From Segatella copri (lineage in GTDB: Bacteria > Bacteroidota > Bacteroidia > Bacteroidales > Bacteroidaceae), in contig NZ_JAHOEA010000005.1 of NCBI RefSeq assembly GCF_019127135.1, forward strand, positions 36,259-100,258: a stretch of 64,000 nt of DNA, read 5' to 3'. The translations under genes and the position numbers were made by a program. Shown here one piece after another: positions 19,922 through 29,163 of the stretch (within the stretch, counting starts at the first letter, position 1; the number at the start of each line of letters is the position of its first letter). The notes below the pieces were generated by a model, which was not told the origin of the DNA, searched no databases, and saw nothing but the letters and a program-made list of their open reading frames with translations.

Positions 19922-22393
19922 ATGAGAAAAACTTTACTCATTGCAGCCGCTTTGTGCCTGTCGGCTTCTGCTATGGCACAGACTTTCGAAAAACCGCTGT
20001 CTGTATCACAAGGCAACAACCTTTACAATGCAGCCCAAGCAGGTGATGTTTACTGGAAATTCACAGCCGACCAGGACTACATCGCAACAGTTGGCAACTA
20101 TGACGGAGGAGAGCATCCTTCAGTAGCACTCCTCAAGGACGGAGCTGCCAAGCCAACAAACATCAGTGGCACATTCACACCCGATTATGATGGCAAAATC
20201 TATGCCTTTGAAAAGGGTAAGACCTACTACTTCATCCTGAATGCAGCAGGCGCCGCAGAGGTAGGATTCACTCTGAAGCTGGAAGCCACCAAGAATGTAG
20301 GTAAAGGACTTACAGAAGCTGATCCGCTGGAAATCAAGCTGGGCGAAACTCAGGTTATCGGCAACCCGGCATACGAAGGTGCTGGTTCTATCAACGCTTA
20401 TGCCACCTATAAGGCAGAGAAAGACGGACAGCTACAGATCAAGACAGAACAGAACGCTTACAAGGCAACTGTAAATGGTACCGTCATTTCTGCTGTAACA
20501 GAAAACGGAAAGAAGATATTCAAATTCAAGACCGAAAAGGGTCAGGTTTACAACATCAACTTCCAACTCTCTATCCCAGTTGTCATCATCACATCAGAAG
20601 TGGTAGATGTAAAGGAAGGCTCTTTTGACATGCCATACATACTGAAGGAAGGCGAGAACACCATTCCTGCCGAAGCTGGCAAATATTACTTCAGCTATGC
20701 ACTTTCCAAAAAGGGCTATCTCAAAATTACCAGCGACGAAAAGATTGAGGGAGGCAAGTTGAGCGTTTACAGAAACCAGTTTAACGCTAAATCTGAAACA
20801 AACGCTGTGGTAGAGTCTGCTACAGGAACTTTCGATGTACGCACAGAGATTGCATCTACTTATGGTACTTATTATATCGTAGTAAACAAGACTACAAAAA
20901 CCGAGACTCCAAGCACCTTCAAGATGCAGATGGAAGACTACCAGCCAGGCGAGACTGCTGATACAGCCATCCCTGTTGCCGTAAGCGAAACAGCTAAAGC
21001 CATCACATTGCCAGGAGCTAAAGGTAAGTATTTCTATACCTTCACTGTTCCTGCCAACACCAAGAAGCTCCTCACCGTTGAGTCTCCTGCAGCTTTGAGC
21101 GAGGGTACTTCTGCCTACGTTAACACCTCTGAAGGAACATATGGTGCAACCAATATGGAGAACCAGATCATCAAGAGAGATGTAAACAGCACAAAAGAAC
21201 AGAAATACTATCTGGTTGTCACATCCAATGAGTCTGCTCCGCTGACCCTCAACATCAGGTATGCAGATGTAGAAAAGGGTTCGCTGATTACAGAACCTAA
21301 GGATGCTGTACTCGGTAGCAACACCATCGATTTCAATGGTACTGAATATTATACCTACAAGGCAACAAGCAATTGTAAGCTTGCTGTTACCGTAGAAGAT
21401 GGCGTAACGGTTACCTTCCCAAAGGACACATCAGGTTACGGCTCATACGATGTTTTCCAGAAGGACAACACATACAGTATCCAGGCTACTTCTGGCAAGG
21501 TATACTACATCGTCCTCAAGGACGTAAAGAAGGCTTCTACCTTTACATTGGCAGAGACGAAGTTTGATGCTGGTGAGGTTCGCGAGAACCCTATAGTCAT
21601 GACTGGCGACTCTTATACTCTGGGCGAGAATGCAAGCAATCTTTGGTTGAAATATGATGTAACCGAGACTGGCGTGATAGAATTCTCCAGCGATGCTCCT
21701 TTCTCATGGTCAAACAGCATCGGCATTGTCAAGAACGACGGTAAGGCTCCTGTCAGCATGGCAGACAATATTCAGGACGAATCTACCTTAGACCAGGTTG
21801 ACCCAAAGCGTATCAACGTATATCACGCAGTATTCTCTGCCAAGAAGGGTGACGCTTTGTATATCCAGGTTAATATAGAAGGTGATGCTACAGGCAAGAA
21901 ACTGACTCTTACCCAGCGTGCTTCAAAGCCAGGCGAAACTATTGACAACCCTGTAGAACTTAAGAAGGGAGAAACTTTGGATGTATCTAAGGCAAGCCTC
22001 AACAATCCTATCTGGGTGAAGGCAAGACTCACCAAGGGCAAGAACGAATTCCAGAATGTAGATGGCGGCTATTTTACACCACAGCAGTCATGCCGTCTTA
22101 CTGATAATGGTATTAGCTATGACGGAGCTGCCATCCAGTGGACCGGCGATTCATTCATCGAGGAAGTAGAAGAGGAAAAGGATTTCATCTTCATGGTTTC
22201 TTATGCTGAAGGCAGAGCTAAGGTGAAGTTCGTAGATAACAATACCGATGGCATTAGCCGCATCGAGCTGGATTCAGACAGCAAGCCAGCCATCTATACC
22301 ATCAATGGTACCAAGATCAACAGTATCACAGGCAGCGGTGTTTACATCATCAAGTCGAATGGTAAGACCAAGAAGGTTGTTATCAAGAAGTAA
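19922..22393 (+). CDS. Secreted repetitive beta-domain protein with C-terminal sorting-like tail
   Basis: This is an 823-residue exported protein of unknown function. The signal peptide is MRKTLLIAAALCLSASAMAQ. The mature part is a series of about seven related units of 90-120 residues, each with a strand pair such as YWKFTADQDYIATV, YFSYALSKKGYLKITS or YYTYKATSNCKLAVTV, followed by an aromatic block such as GKTYYFILNA or GKVYYIVLKD. They resemble pre-peptidase or adhesin-like beta sandwiches. The last 50 residues (GISRIELDSDSKPAIYTING, then GVYIIKSNGKTKKVVIKK) resemble type IX secretion or Prevotella surface-sorting tails. It is a single-gene unit with its own promoter and terminator. No catalytic motif was seen. 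Confidence 0.75.
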   Translation: MRKTLLIAAALCLSASAMAQTFEKPLSVSQGNNLYNAAQAGDVYWKFTADQDYIATVGNYDGGEHPSVALLKDGAAKPTNISGTFTPDYDGKIYAFEKGKTYYFILNAAGAAEVGFTLKLEATKNVGKGLTEADPLEIKLGETQVIGNPAYEGAGSINAYATYKAEKDGQLQIKTEQNAYKATVNGTVISAVTENGKKIFKFKTEKGQVYNINFQLSIPVVIITSEVVDVKEGSFDMPYILKEGENTIPAEAGKYYFSYALSKKGYLKITSDEKIEGGKLSVYRNQFNAKSETNAVVESATGTFDVRTEIASTYGTYYIVVNKTTKTETPSTFKMQMEDYQPGETADTAIPVAVSETAKAITLPGAKGKYFYTFTVPANTKKLLTVESPAALSEGTSAYVNTSEGTYGATNMENQIIKRDVNSTKEQKYYLVVTSNESAPLTLNIRYADVEKGSLITEPKDAVLGSNTIDFNGTEYYTYKATSNCKLAVTVEDGVTVTFPKDTSGYGSYDVFQKDNTYSIQATSGKVYYIVLKDVKKASTFTLAETKFDAGEVRENPIVMTGDSYTLGENASNLWLKYDVTETGVIEFSSDAPFSWSNSIGIVKNDGKAPVSMADNIQDESTLDQVDPKRINVYHAVFSAKKGDALYIQVNIEGDATGKKLTLTQRASKPGETIDNPVELKKGETLDVSKASLNNPIWVKARLTKGKNEFQNVDGGYFTPQQSCRLTDNGISYDGAAIQWTGDSFIEEVEEEKDFIFMVSYAEGRAKVKFVDNNTDGISRIELDSDSKPAIYTINGTKINSITGSGVYIIKSNGKTKKVVIKK

Positions 22394-22434
22394 TCTTTCT
22401 GATTGATACAATCAGAGAATATATCACAAGAAAA

Positions 22435-22470
22435 GAGGTGTGTCATAAGTACATGACACACCCTTTTTTT
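22435..22470 (+). terminator. Intrinsic terminator after the secreted repeat protein
   Basis: A perfect 10-bp stem, GGTGTGTCAT (22437-22446) with ATGACACACC (22453-22462), has a 6-nt loop and is followed by seven T. Confidence 0.9.
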
Positions 22471-22537
22471 GTTTCTATGCAGCCGTTTTCATAAAGCTGA
22501 AATTACGTCCCGACGTATCTTGTACTACGTCCGGACT

Positions 22538-25417
22538 TTATCTCTTCATCTTCATGTATTCCGTAGGAGTCATGCCATACTCCTTGGAGAAGCATTTGGA
22601 GAAATAGCTGCTGTTGGAGAAACCAACGGTATACATCACCTCGGAAACACTGAACTTACCCTGGCTCAGGAGCTCGGCAGCACGGCTCATACGCATCTCA
22701 CGGATATACTCTACAGGCGTACGGCCCGTTATCGCCTTCGTCTTGCGATACAGCTGTTTGCTACCTATGCCTATCACATCCTGCAACATCGAAACATTGA
22801 AGTCAGAATCGATCATGTGCTTCTCTATCGCCTCATTGATCTCTTCGAGCAGACGCTTGTCTGACACATCCAACTCGCAGACATTTACTTCCTTCTTTTC
22901 CTCTTCAGAAGACTCAGAGCGTGCAGGAACTGGTTCTGAGGATGATGACTCAGGCTCAGATTCAGGCGAAGCGGATAACCCTGTGGCAACAGTTGATGGC
23001 TCCTCTGGTATCTTCACGTTCAGATAGCGGACCATCAGAGCAGTCACCTCATCAAATGAATGATGAGCTACGGCAGCCTTCAAATCTTCCGTCAGACGAT
23101 TGAAGAAGTCCATACGCATCTGTACCTGCTCCAACACCTCAGCCTTCTGCTTCTGGGCATCAGCCAGTTCCTTGCGCAGGAAATACCAGCTTACCAGCCA
23201 TGCCACAAACACGATGAGTGCCGTGATATAGAAGAGCTTGCACCACAAGGAGAGATACCAAGGCGGCAGGACGGAGATGTCGAGCGAATAAACCTCGGCA
23301 GCTATCTTGCCTTCACCATCCACGGCATGAACCGTAAGATGATAATCGCCATACGACAAACCATTGTAGGTGATATCGATATTGCCGGAGTTCAGATAAT
23401 GCCAGTCGTGGTCGCTGCCTTCGAGTTTGTAAGCATAAACGGCTGAAGGATGATCAGCAAAAGGAAGGTCGGTGAGCTGCAGGGTGAAGTTGTTCTCATC
23501 ACTCTTCAGTTCCAGGATTTCTCCACGCTCCTCACGAGCCTCTCCGTTTACGATGATTCCAGCCAGCATCAGGCGGGTAAACTGCTTAGGCTTCTGTGCT
23601 ACATCGGAACTGATTGCCACATAGCCGTCATTGCCGCCCATCATTACCTCATGAGTCTGTCTGCTGTAACAGATGTTGAGCGGTACAACAGAAGGAATCA
23701 TGAAACGCTGGCTCTCACCCTGTGGATTGATTACGCAGCATTCATTGCCCGATACCACCCATATCTTGCCTTCCACATCGCACATGGTACTTACCTTGCC
23801 ACCAATCTGCCATGTCTTGGAAGAAAAACTGTTACCCAGCACAGAACCGGCTGCATAATAACAGGTTACCGAACTGTTATCACCCATCCAGATATTGCCT
23901 TTGCTGTCTGCCATCAGATAGTTGAGAACATCTGAGTTAGCTACCTGCACCACCTTCATATCGTTCGGATTGATGCAGTCGAGACGGTTAAAGGTAGAAA
24001 CCCAAATCCTACCCTTTCCATCCATCACCATCTGACCTACATGCAGACCGGAGAGCGCATTCTTTCCCTTGTCCGAGTAATGCCAGTCGGCTATGGTCTT
24101 GCCGCTCAGAAGAGCCGCCTTATCCATCACGAAGACACCTCCCTGATAAGAACCCATCCATATCCTGCCCTTCTTGTCCTGGAGAATATCGTAAGCCCAG
24201 GCAGTAGAATACTTGCCGCTCTTATCGTAGACGATGAAGTTGCGCATCTGACGGGAACTGCGGTCATAGAAGTTGATACCATGGTCGGTACAGATCCATA
24301 CATCGCCGTCATGGTCTTCATAAATCTTGCGTACACGGTTATGACTCAGCGGGAAGGCAGAGCTGTTCTGCTTGTACCATGCCACATTCTGATAACCTTC
24401 AGCATTCCGGGTGAAATGAATCAGACCGTTGGTACCGCCCATCCACCATTCGCCGTTACGGGTCTGGAGCATGGCATGCAGACAGTTGCCCTCACCCGAC
24501 ATCGTAATCTTATCGAGCGATACATAGCGGTAATAGGTATGGGTAGTGAGACGGGAGAGTCCATTGTCTGTACCCACCCATACATTCTGCCATTTATCTA
24601 CAAAGCAAGCCCAGACGATGTTGTTAGGAATAGAAGCATCATCACGGGAATCGTGGATATAATGGGTGATAGCATTGGAGAGTGCCATCTGATAGAGTCC
24701 GTTATCTGTTCCGATATAGAGATTGCCGGCAGCATCTGTAGAAAGACATTTGATGGAATTGCCGTTGAGAGCAGGAATCTGTGAGAAGTTCCTGAGCTGC
24801 AGGTCGGCACAATAGAGAGCACCCTCGGTACCAATCCAGTAGCATCGGCGCTTGGCATCATAAGCGAGCGCATTAACCAGCGGCTGTTCTCCTGCACGGA
24901 GCGGAATCAGTCTGCTGCCGAGATGCAGACCAGCGAGCGAACCTACGAGCAAACCTCGCGGAGTAGAGAGCAAGGCATAGACATCGCCACCGAAGTCAGT
25001 CTTACTACCCTTGATATCGAGCACACGGAGTTCCTTCAACTGCTTGCGCTTCGTCTCATCGGCAAAAGCCTTCATGGCTGGTGTTTCGGCATATTGATAA
25101 GATTGCGTATCGAATTTCAGGATGCCGTTGCCAGTAGCCAGATAGAGCATTCTGCCCTCGAAACCGAGCGCATTAACACGCGTATTGCTGAAAGTATGTT
25201 CCTGAAAATGGCGATAGCCATGATAACCATCATAGCTGTAAAGACCATTGTCGGTTCCGAGCCATATCATTCCATCACTGTCCTGGGTAATGGCACAAAC
25301 TGTCTGAGCACCTTCAAGGGAGGTGTTGACGAAGCGCTGCGCATGGATGGCGAGCGAAACAAAGAGCATAGCAATTGCCATGCTGATGCGAGATATAGGT
25401 TCTGTTGACTTTTTCAT
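22538..25417 (-). CDS. Membrane-spanning sensor-regulator: propeller + Y_Y_Y + TM + AraC HTH, no kinase
   Basis: This 959-residue regulator beside the galactan locus looks like a hybrid two-component system with the middle removed. After a signal peptide there are many two-component-propeller repeats (DSDGMIWLGTDNGLYSYDG, DKWQNVWVGTDNGLSRL, DHDGDVWICTDHGINFYD), a Y_Y_Y domain near 610-700, and a transmembrane helix (LFYITALIVFVAWLVSWYFL). A roughly 130-residue linker follows, then an AraC-type HTH (FNVSMLQDVIGIGSKQLYRK, FSVSEVMYTVGFSNSSYFSK). No HATPase or receiver motifs occur. FFNRLTEDLKAAV, after the helix, resembles a DHp helix without its His. The start at 25417 is preferred because the -7 box covers codons upstream. 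It probably activates the galactan operon on sensing oligosaccharide. Confidence 0.88.
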   Translation of the reverse strand: MKKSTEPISRISMAIAMLFVSLAIHAQRFVNTSLEGAQTVCAITQDSDGMIWLGTDNGLYSYDGYHGYRHFQEHTFSNTRVNALGFEGRMLYLATGNGILKFDTQSYQYAETPAMKAFADETKRKQLKELRVLDIKGSKTDFGGDVYALLSTPRGLLVGSLAGLHLGSRLIPLRAGEQPLVNALAYDAKRRCYWIGTEGALYCADLQLRNFSQIPALNGNSIKCLSTDAAGNLYIGTDNGLYQMALSNAITHYIHDSRDDASIPNNIVWACFVDKWQNVWVGTDNGLSRLTTHTYYRYVSLDKITMSGEGNCLHAMLQTRNGEWWMGGTNGLIHFTRNAEGYQNVAWYKQNSSAFPLSHNRVRKIYEDHDGDVWICTDHGINFYDRSSRQMRNFIVYDKSGKYSTAWAYDILQDKKGRIWMGSYQGGVFVMDKAALLSGKTIADWHYSDKGKNALSGLHVGQMVMDGKGRIWVSTFNRLDCINPNDMKVVQVANSDVLNYLMADSKGNIWMGDNSSVTCYYAAGSVLGNSFSSKTWQIGGKVSTMCDVEGKIWVVSGNECCVINPQGESQRFMIPSVVPLNICYSRQTHEVMMGGNDGYVAISSDVAQKPKQFTRLMLAGIIVNGEAREERGEILELKSDENNFTLQLTDLPFADHPSAVYAYKLEGSDHDWHYLNSGNIDITYNGLSYGDYHLTVHAVDGEGKIAAEVYSLDISVLPPWYLSLWCKLFYITALIVFVAWLVSWYFLRKELADAQKQKAEVLEQVQMRMDFFNRLTEDLKAAVAHHSFDEVTALMVRYLNVKIPEEPSTVATGLSASPESEPESSSSEPVPARSESSEEEKKEVNVCELDVSDKRLLEEINEAIEKHMIDSDFNVSMLQDVIGIGSKQLYRKTKAITGRTPVEYIREMRMSRAAELLSQGKFSVSEVMYTVGFSNSSYFSKCFSKEYGMTPTEYMKMKR

Positions 25418-25422
25418 GCGTG

Positions 25423-25453
25423 CAAATTTACACATTATTCATGATAACGCCAA
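25423..25453 (-). promoter_or_regulatory. Promoter abutting the regulator start codon
   Basis: TTG (25453-25451), 20 bp, then TAAATTTG (25430-25423) on the - strand is a full consensus match. Only 5 bp separate it from the ATG at 25417, so the transcript would be leaderless or nearly so. The position rules out the longer reading from 25435. Confidence 0.7.
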
Positions 25454-25474
25454 AAAAAATCGGAGGAAAATCAT

Positions 25475-25523
25475 AAAAAAAAGAATCCCCTGGGAAAATA
25501 GCCACTGCTATCCCCAGAGGATT
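25475..25523 (-). terminator. Intrinsic terminator after the galactan operon
   Basis: The arms at 25512-25523 and 25484-25494 pair with one mismatch, a nested GCTAT/ATAGC stem lies inside, and a T run follows on the - strand (25482-25475). It ends the GH2 transcript and separates it from the regulator promoter. Confidence 0.8.
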
Positions 25524-25572
25524 TGATATAAACCATATACTTTATAACCAACTGAAATCAGTCTCTGTCTTC

Positions 25573-28023
25573 TTATATTGCCTGGAGCGTAATCGACTTT
25601 TCGATATTTCGCTTGCTGTCTTTTACCTTCAGGATGATGTCGCCCTTCTGCTTGCTGCTCTGTACGATGACTACGAGTTTGCCAGAGAAAAGTTTCATCT
25701 GAGGCTGGGTGAACGGTTCGAGCGATGTGGCATCGCCGTTGCAGGCAGCCTTGAAAGTGCCGGCACCACTCACCTCGAAGGTCAGTTCGTCATCGGCAAG
25801 CGGACATTCATTGCCGTCCTTATCCAGAAGACTCACGGTGATGAAGGCAAGGTCGTTGCCATCGGCATTCAGAAGCACATTGTGTTCATCGGTACAGCCT
25901 TCTACCATGCAGGCAATAGGTTCATGATCAGGTGTTTCTACACTGAACTTCATCTGTGCAGGCTCGCCGGCAGTACGCTTCACGTCCTCGCCTATCTTAT
26001 CGCCATACTGGTTGTAGGTAACCACACGAATCTCGCCTGGTTCATACTTCACATTGTTCCAGCGGAGGCGATAGCGGTCCAGACGGCTTGACTTGTCCTT
26101 GCGCACTCTGCCCTGGCTCTTGCCATTCACGAAAAGTTCGCCTTCCACACCATCAGTGTAGCAATATACAGGGGTAACCTGTCCTTCTCTACCCTTCCAG
26201 TTCCAGTGAGGAAGAAGATGGGTGGTATGCTGCTGCTCGTTCCAGCGGGCACGATACATATAGTAGCGGTCCTTTGGAAGTCCGGCAAGGTCGCAGATAC
26301 CGAAGTAGCTACTACGGCTTGGCCAGTAGGTATCGTAAGGAGTCGGCTCGCCCAAGTAGTCATAGCCCGTCCACACGAACTCTCCGATTACCCAACTATA
26401 ATCATCCTGCATCTTCCAGTCATCATCAGGAAGATTGCTCCAGGAACAGTATTCGGTATCATAGCTTGAGCACTGACCATCAGGATAGGTAGCCTTATCA
26501 CTTACCACTACCGGGAACTTGTATACGCCACGGGAACTGACCGTAGAGGCGGTTTCAGAACCGAGGAGAAAGCCCTGAGGCAACTGCTCGATATTCTTAT
26601 AATATTTATGTACGCGATAGTTGAAGCCTGGAACGTCCATCACCTGGGCAAATCCACTCTTCAGGGCATCTTCTGCCCTATCCATGCCCTGGGTAACAGG
26701 ACGGGAAGGGTCATACAGATGACAGAGGTCCTGCAGACGTTTGGCAATCTGCACACCCTCCTGGCTCCACTGCTCAGGAATCTCGTTACCGATGCTCCAC
26801 ATCACGATGCTAGGATGATTGCGGTGGTGCTTTACTAGATTGGTGATATCCTTATCGCTCCACTCCTTGAAGTACTTAGCGTAGCCGTTCTTGCATTTAG
26901 GATAAATCCACATATCGAAACTCTCAGCCATTACCATCATACCGAGGGAATCGCAGAGTTCCATCTGCATGGTAGAAGGCATGTTGTGGGCTGTACGGAT
27001 GGCATCGCAACCCATCTCCTTCATCGTCTTGATCTGGCGGATGAGAGCTGCCTTGTTCTCTGCAGCGCCCAATGGACCGAGGTCGTGGTGCAGACAGACA
27101 CCCTTCAGCTTTCGGGTAACGCCATTGAGTTGGAAACCATAATCCTTGGATACCGAGATGGTACGGATACCGGTCTTCAGGGTCTGCACATCAGCCACCT
27201 TCTTTCCTTCATATCGGGTAAGTTTTACCTGATAGAGGTAAGGAGATTCCGGAGACCAGAGCTGAGGATTCGCTACCTTCAGAGTAGTCTTGATTTCAGG
27301 ATTGGCACCTGTGACGGTCTGCTCGGCAACCTTCTTGCCAGCCTCATTCAACAGGGTTATAACGGTCTTGCCCGACTTACCAGTCTTTCCTTCCAGCAGC
27401 GCATTTACTTCTACTTCAGCTTCCTGCTTATCAGCCTTCAGGGTACGCACGAAGGTATCCCAGGTAGAGAAGTTCTCGTTACCGTAAAGTTCTACGGAAA
27501 CCGGACGGTAAAGACCGCCTCCCGGATACCATCGGCTGCTTTCCTCTACATTATTAAGATGTACCTCGATGAGATTACTCTTACCAAACTGGATGAAAGG
27601 AGTGATGTCAATGCGGAAGGCATTGTAGCCGTAAGCCCATCTGCCAGCCTCCTTGCCATTGACGCTGACAACAGGCTGACTCATCGCACCATCAAAAACG
27701 AGTACGGCACGCTTATAGCCCTTAGGAGCCGTCCAGTTCATCTTATACATACCCTCACCTATCCAAGGCAGCGCACCAGAGCGTCCCGACTTCTCGGTCT
27801 TCTCCTTTTCGCCATTCTGCTCGATAGCCACCATCTGCAGGTCCCATTTCTTATCGAAAGGACCCGAGATAGCCCAGTCGTGAGGAACAGCTACCTGCTG
27901 CCACGCCTTGCCATCACGGGAGAAGTCCCATGAAGGCAGATTGATAACCTTTCTGCTCTGCGCCTGGCACAGCGTTGTGAGTGCCAGGGCAAGAGTCATG
28001 AAAGTAATGCTTCTCTTTATCAT
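25573..28023 (-). CDS. GH2 beta-galactosidase
   Basis: This is an 816-residue exported glycoside hydrolase of family 2. A signal peptide (TFMTLALALTTLCQAQ, no lipobox) suggests periplasmic location. The order is a jelly-roll sugar-binding domain (about 30-185, with WYPGGGLYRPVSVEL), an Ig-like domain (190-290), the TIM barrel (about 295-600) and a C-terminal Ig-like part with DELTFEVSGAGTF. The acid/base is Glu414 in WSIGNE and the likely nucleophile is Glu490 in LLGSETAST, a spacing of 76 as in E. coli LacZ. It is the last gene of the SusC-SusD-SusE-GH53 operon, 36 bp after GH53. It most likely releases galactose from galacto-oligosaccharides imported by SusCD. Confidence 0.93.
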   Translation of the reverse strand: MIKRSITFMTLALALTTLCQAQSRKVINLPSWDFSRDGKAWQQVAVPHDWAISGPFDKKWDLQMVAIEQNGEKEKTEKSGRSGALPWIGEGMYKMNWTAPKGYKRAVLVFDGAMSQPVVSVNGKEAGRWAYGYNAFRIDITPFIQFGKSNLIEVHLNNVEESSRWYPGGGLYRPVSVELYGNENFSTWDTFVRTLKADKQEAEVEVNALLEGKTGKSGKTVITLLNEAGKKVAEQTVTGANPEIKTTLKVANPQLWSPESPYLYQVKLTRYEGKKVADVQTLKTGIRTISVSKDYGFQLNGVTRKLKGVCLHHDLGPLGAAENKAALIRQIKTMKEMGCDAIRTAHNMPSTMQMELCDSLGMMVMAESFDMWIYPKCKNGYAKYFKEWSDKDITNLVKHHRNHPSIVMWSIGNEIPEQWSQEGVQIAKRLQDLCHLYDPSRPVTQGMDRAEDALKSGFAQVMDVPGFNYRVHKYYKNIEQLPQGFLLGSETASTVSSRGVYKFPVVVSDKATYPDGQCSSYDTEYCSWSNLPDDDWKMQDDYSWVIGEFVWTGYDYLGEPTPYDTYWPSRSSYFGICDLAGLPKDRYYMYRARWNEQQHTTHLLPHWNWKGREGQVTPVYCYTDGVEGELFVNGKSQGRVRKDKSSRLDRYRLRWNNVKYEPGEIRVVTYNQYGDKIGEDVKRTAGEPAQMKFSVETPDHEPIACMVEGCTDEHNVLLNADGNDLAFITVSLLDKDGNECPLADDELTFEVSGAGTFKAACNGDATSLEPFTQPQMKLFSGKLVVIVQSSKQKGDIILKVKDSKRNIEKSITLQAI

Positions 28024-28059
28024 ATCTCTTCGTTAATATTCTTATTTATATGCATCGGA

Positions 28060-29145
28060 TTATTTATATGCATCAAATACGGCAGTTGGTTTGCCGCTGT
28101 TGTCGAAGGCTCCCTTGGTATATGCAGACCAACCCAAAGTGGTATAGTTGGCTGGCTTCCAGTTGTTGTAAACTTCTGGTTCCCAATAGAAGATACCCTC
28201 GCAGGTAGAGATTGCCTTACAGCCATCCACCATTTTCTTCATCATTGGCGCAGCCTGGTCAGAGCCCCACCACATACCGATTTCAGAGATGATGACGTCC
28301 TTGCCATACTTGGAAGAAAGAGTCTGAATGTTAGAGAGACAACTCTCTGCATAACTCTGCCAGTTATCATCTTCCGGATAAAGAGACAGTCCGATGACAT
28401 CCCACTTTCCGCCATTGTCCTTCAGCTTATCGTAGAGCCAGGTAAGTCCACCGAGGTCCTGTCCTTTATCTACATGAACGATGACCTTTGCATTAGGATA
28501 AACTTCCTTAACAGCATCATAACCGGCGTTGATATAAGCTGCAAAATTGGCTGCATTCTTAGATACCTGACCGGTTACAGCCTCATCGCTGTTGAAGAGC
28601 ATTCCGTCGCGGGTTTCATTGCCCACCTGCACCCACTCTACGTTGGTTACACCTTTATCCTTCAGGGCTGTCAAAACATCCTTGGTATGATCAGACACAG
28701 CCTGCTTCATCTGCTCGGCAGTATAGCCCTTCCATGCAGCAGGAACTTTCTGGTTGCCCGGGTCAGCCCAGGTATCAGAATAGTGGAAGTCGATCATCAG
28801 ACGGAAGCCGAGCTGTTGAACTCGCCAAGCCTTGGCGATGACATCATCCTTGCCACACCAGCCACCTTCCGGATTTACCCAGACACGCAGACGGATGGAA
28901 TTGGTTCCCTCTTCGCGAAGGAGCTTCATGCATTCTGTAGCCTTGCCATTCTGATTATAGAATTTCACACCGTCCTTCTCCATCTCTGTGAGCCAGGAAA
29001 CATCGGCACCCTTGGCAAAACCGCTCATATCGTATGTTTTCTCCTGCTCATGAACAGGAGAATCGTCGCTGCTGCAACTTGTTCCCGTAATAGAGAACAA
29101 GAGCGCTGTAGCCAGCAACATGGCTTTTCCAAATATATTCTTCAT
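28060..29145 (-). CDS. GH53 endo-beta-1,4-galactanase lipoprotein
   Basis: This 361-residue surface lipoprotein (signal LLATALLFSITGTSCSSDDSP) cuts beta-1,4-galactan, the side chain of rhamnogalacturonan I. It is a single GH53 TIM barrel starting GFAKGADVSWLTEME and containing NSIRLRVWVNPEGGWC, LMIDFHYSDTWADPGNQ, the acid/base Glu177 in QVGNET and the nucleophile Glu288 in ISEIGMWWG. The length is normal for the family. It lies between the SusE-like gene (18 bp) and GH2. The lipobox with the SSDD stretch suggests surface exposure, so galactan is cut outside, captured by SusD/SusE and imported by SusC. Confidence 0.95.
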   Translation of the reverse strand: MKNIFGKAMLLATALLFSITGTSCSSDDSPVHEQEKTYDMSGFAKGADVSWLTEMEKDGVKFYNQNGKATECMKLLREEGTNSIRLRVWVNPEGGWCGKDDVIAKAWRVQQLGFRLMIDFHYSDTWADPGNQKVPAAWKGYTAEQMKQAVSDHTKDVLTALKDKGVTNVEWVQVGNETRDGMLFNSDEAVTGQVSKNAANFAAYINAGYDAVKEVYPNAKVIVHVDKGQDLGGLTWLYDKLKDNGGKWDVIGLSLYPEDDNWQSYAESCLSNIQTLSSKYGKDVIISEIGMWWGSDQAAPMMKKMVDGCKAISTCEGIFYWEPEVYNNWKPANYTTLGWSAYTKGAFDNSGKPTAVFDAYK

Positions 29146-29163
29146 TGCTATTTTTCTTATTAA

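Noticed and set aside
25418..25435. Earlier ATG (MCKFAR) for the membrane regulator
   Set aside because: These codons overlap the TAAATTTG promoter box, so they would not be in the transcript; the ATG at 25417 starts a normal signal peptide.
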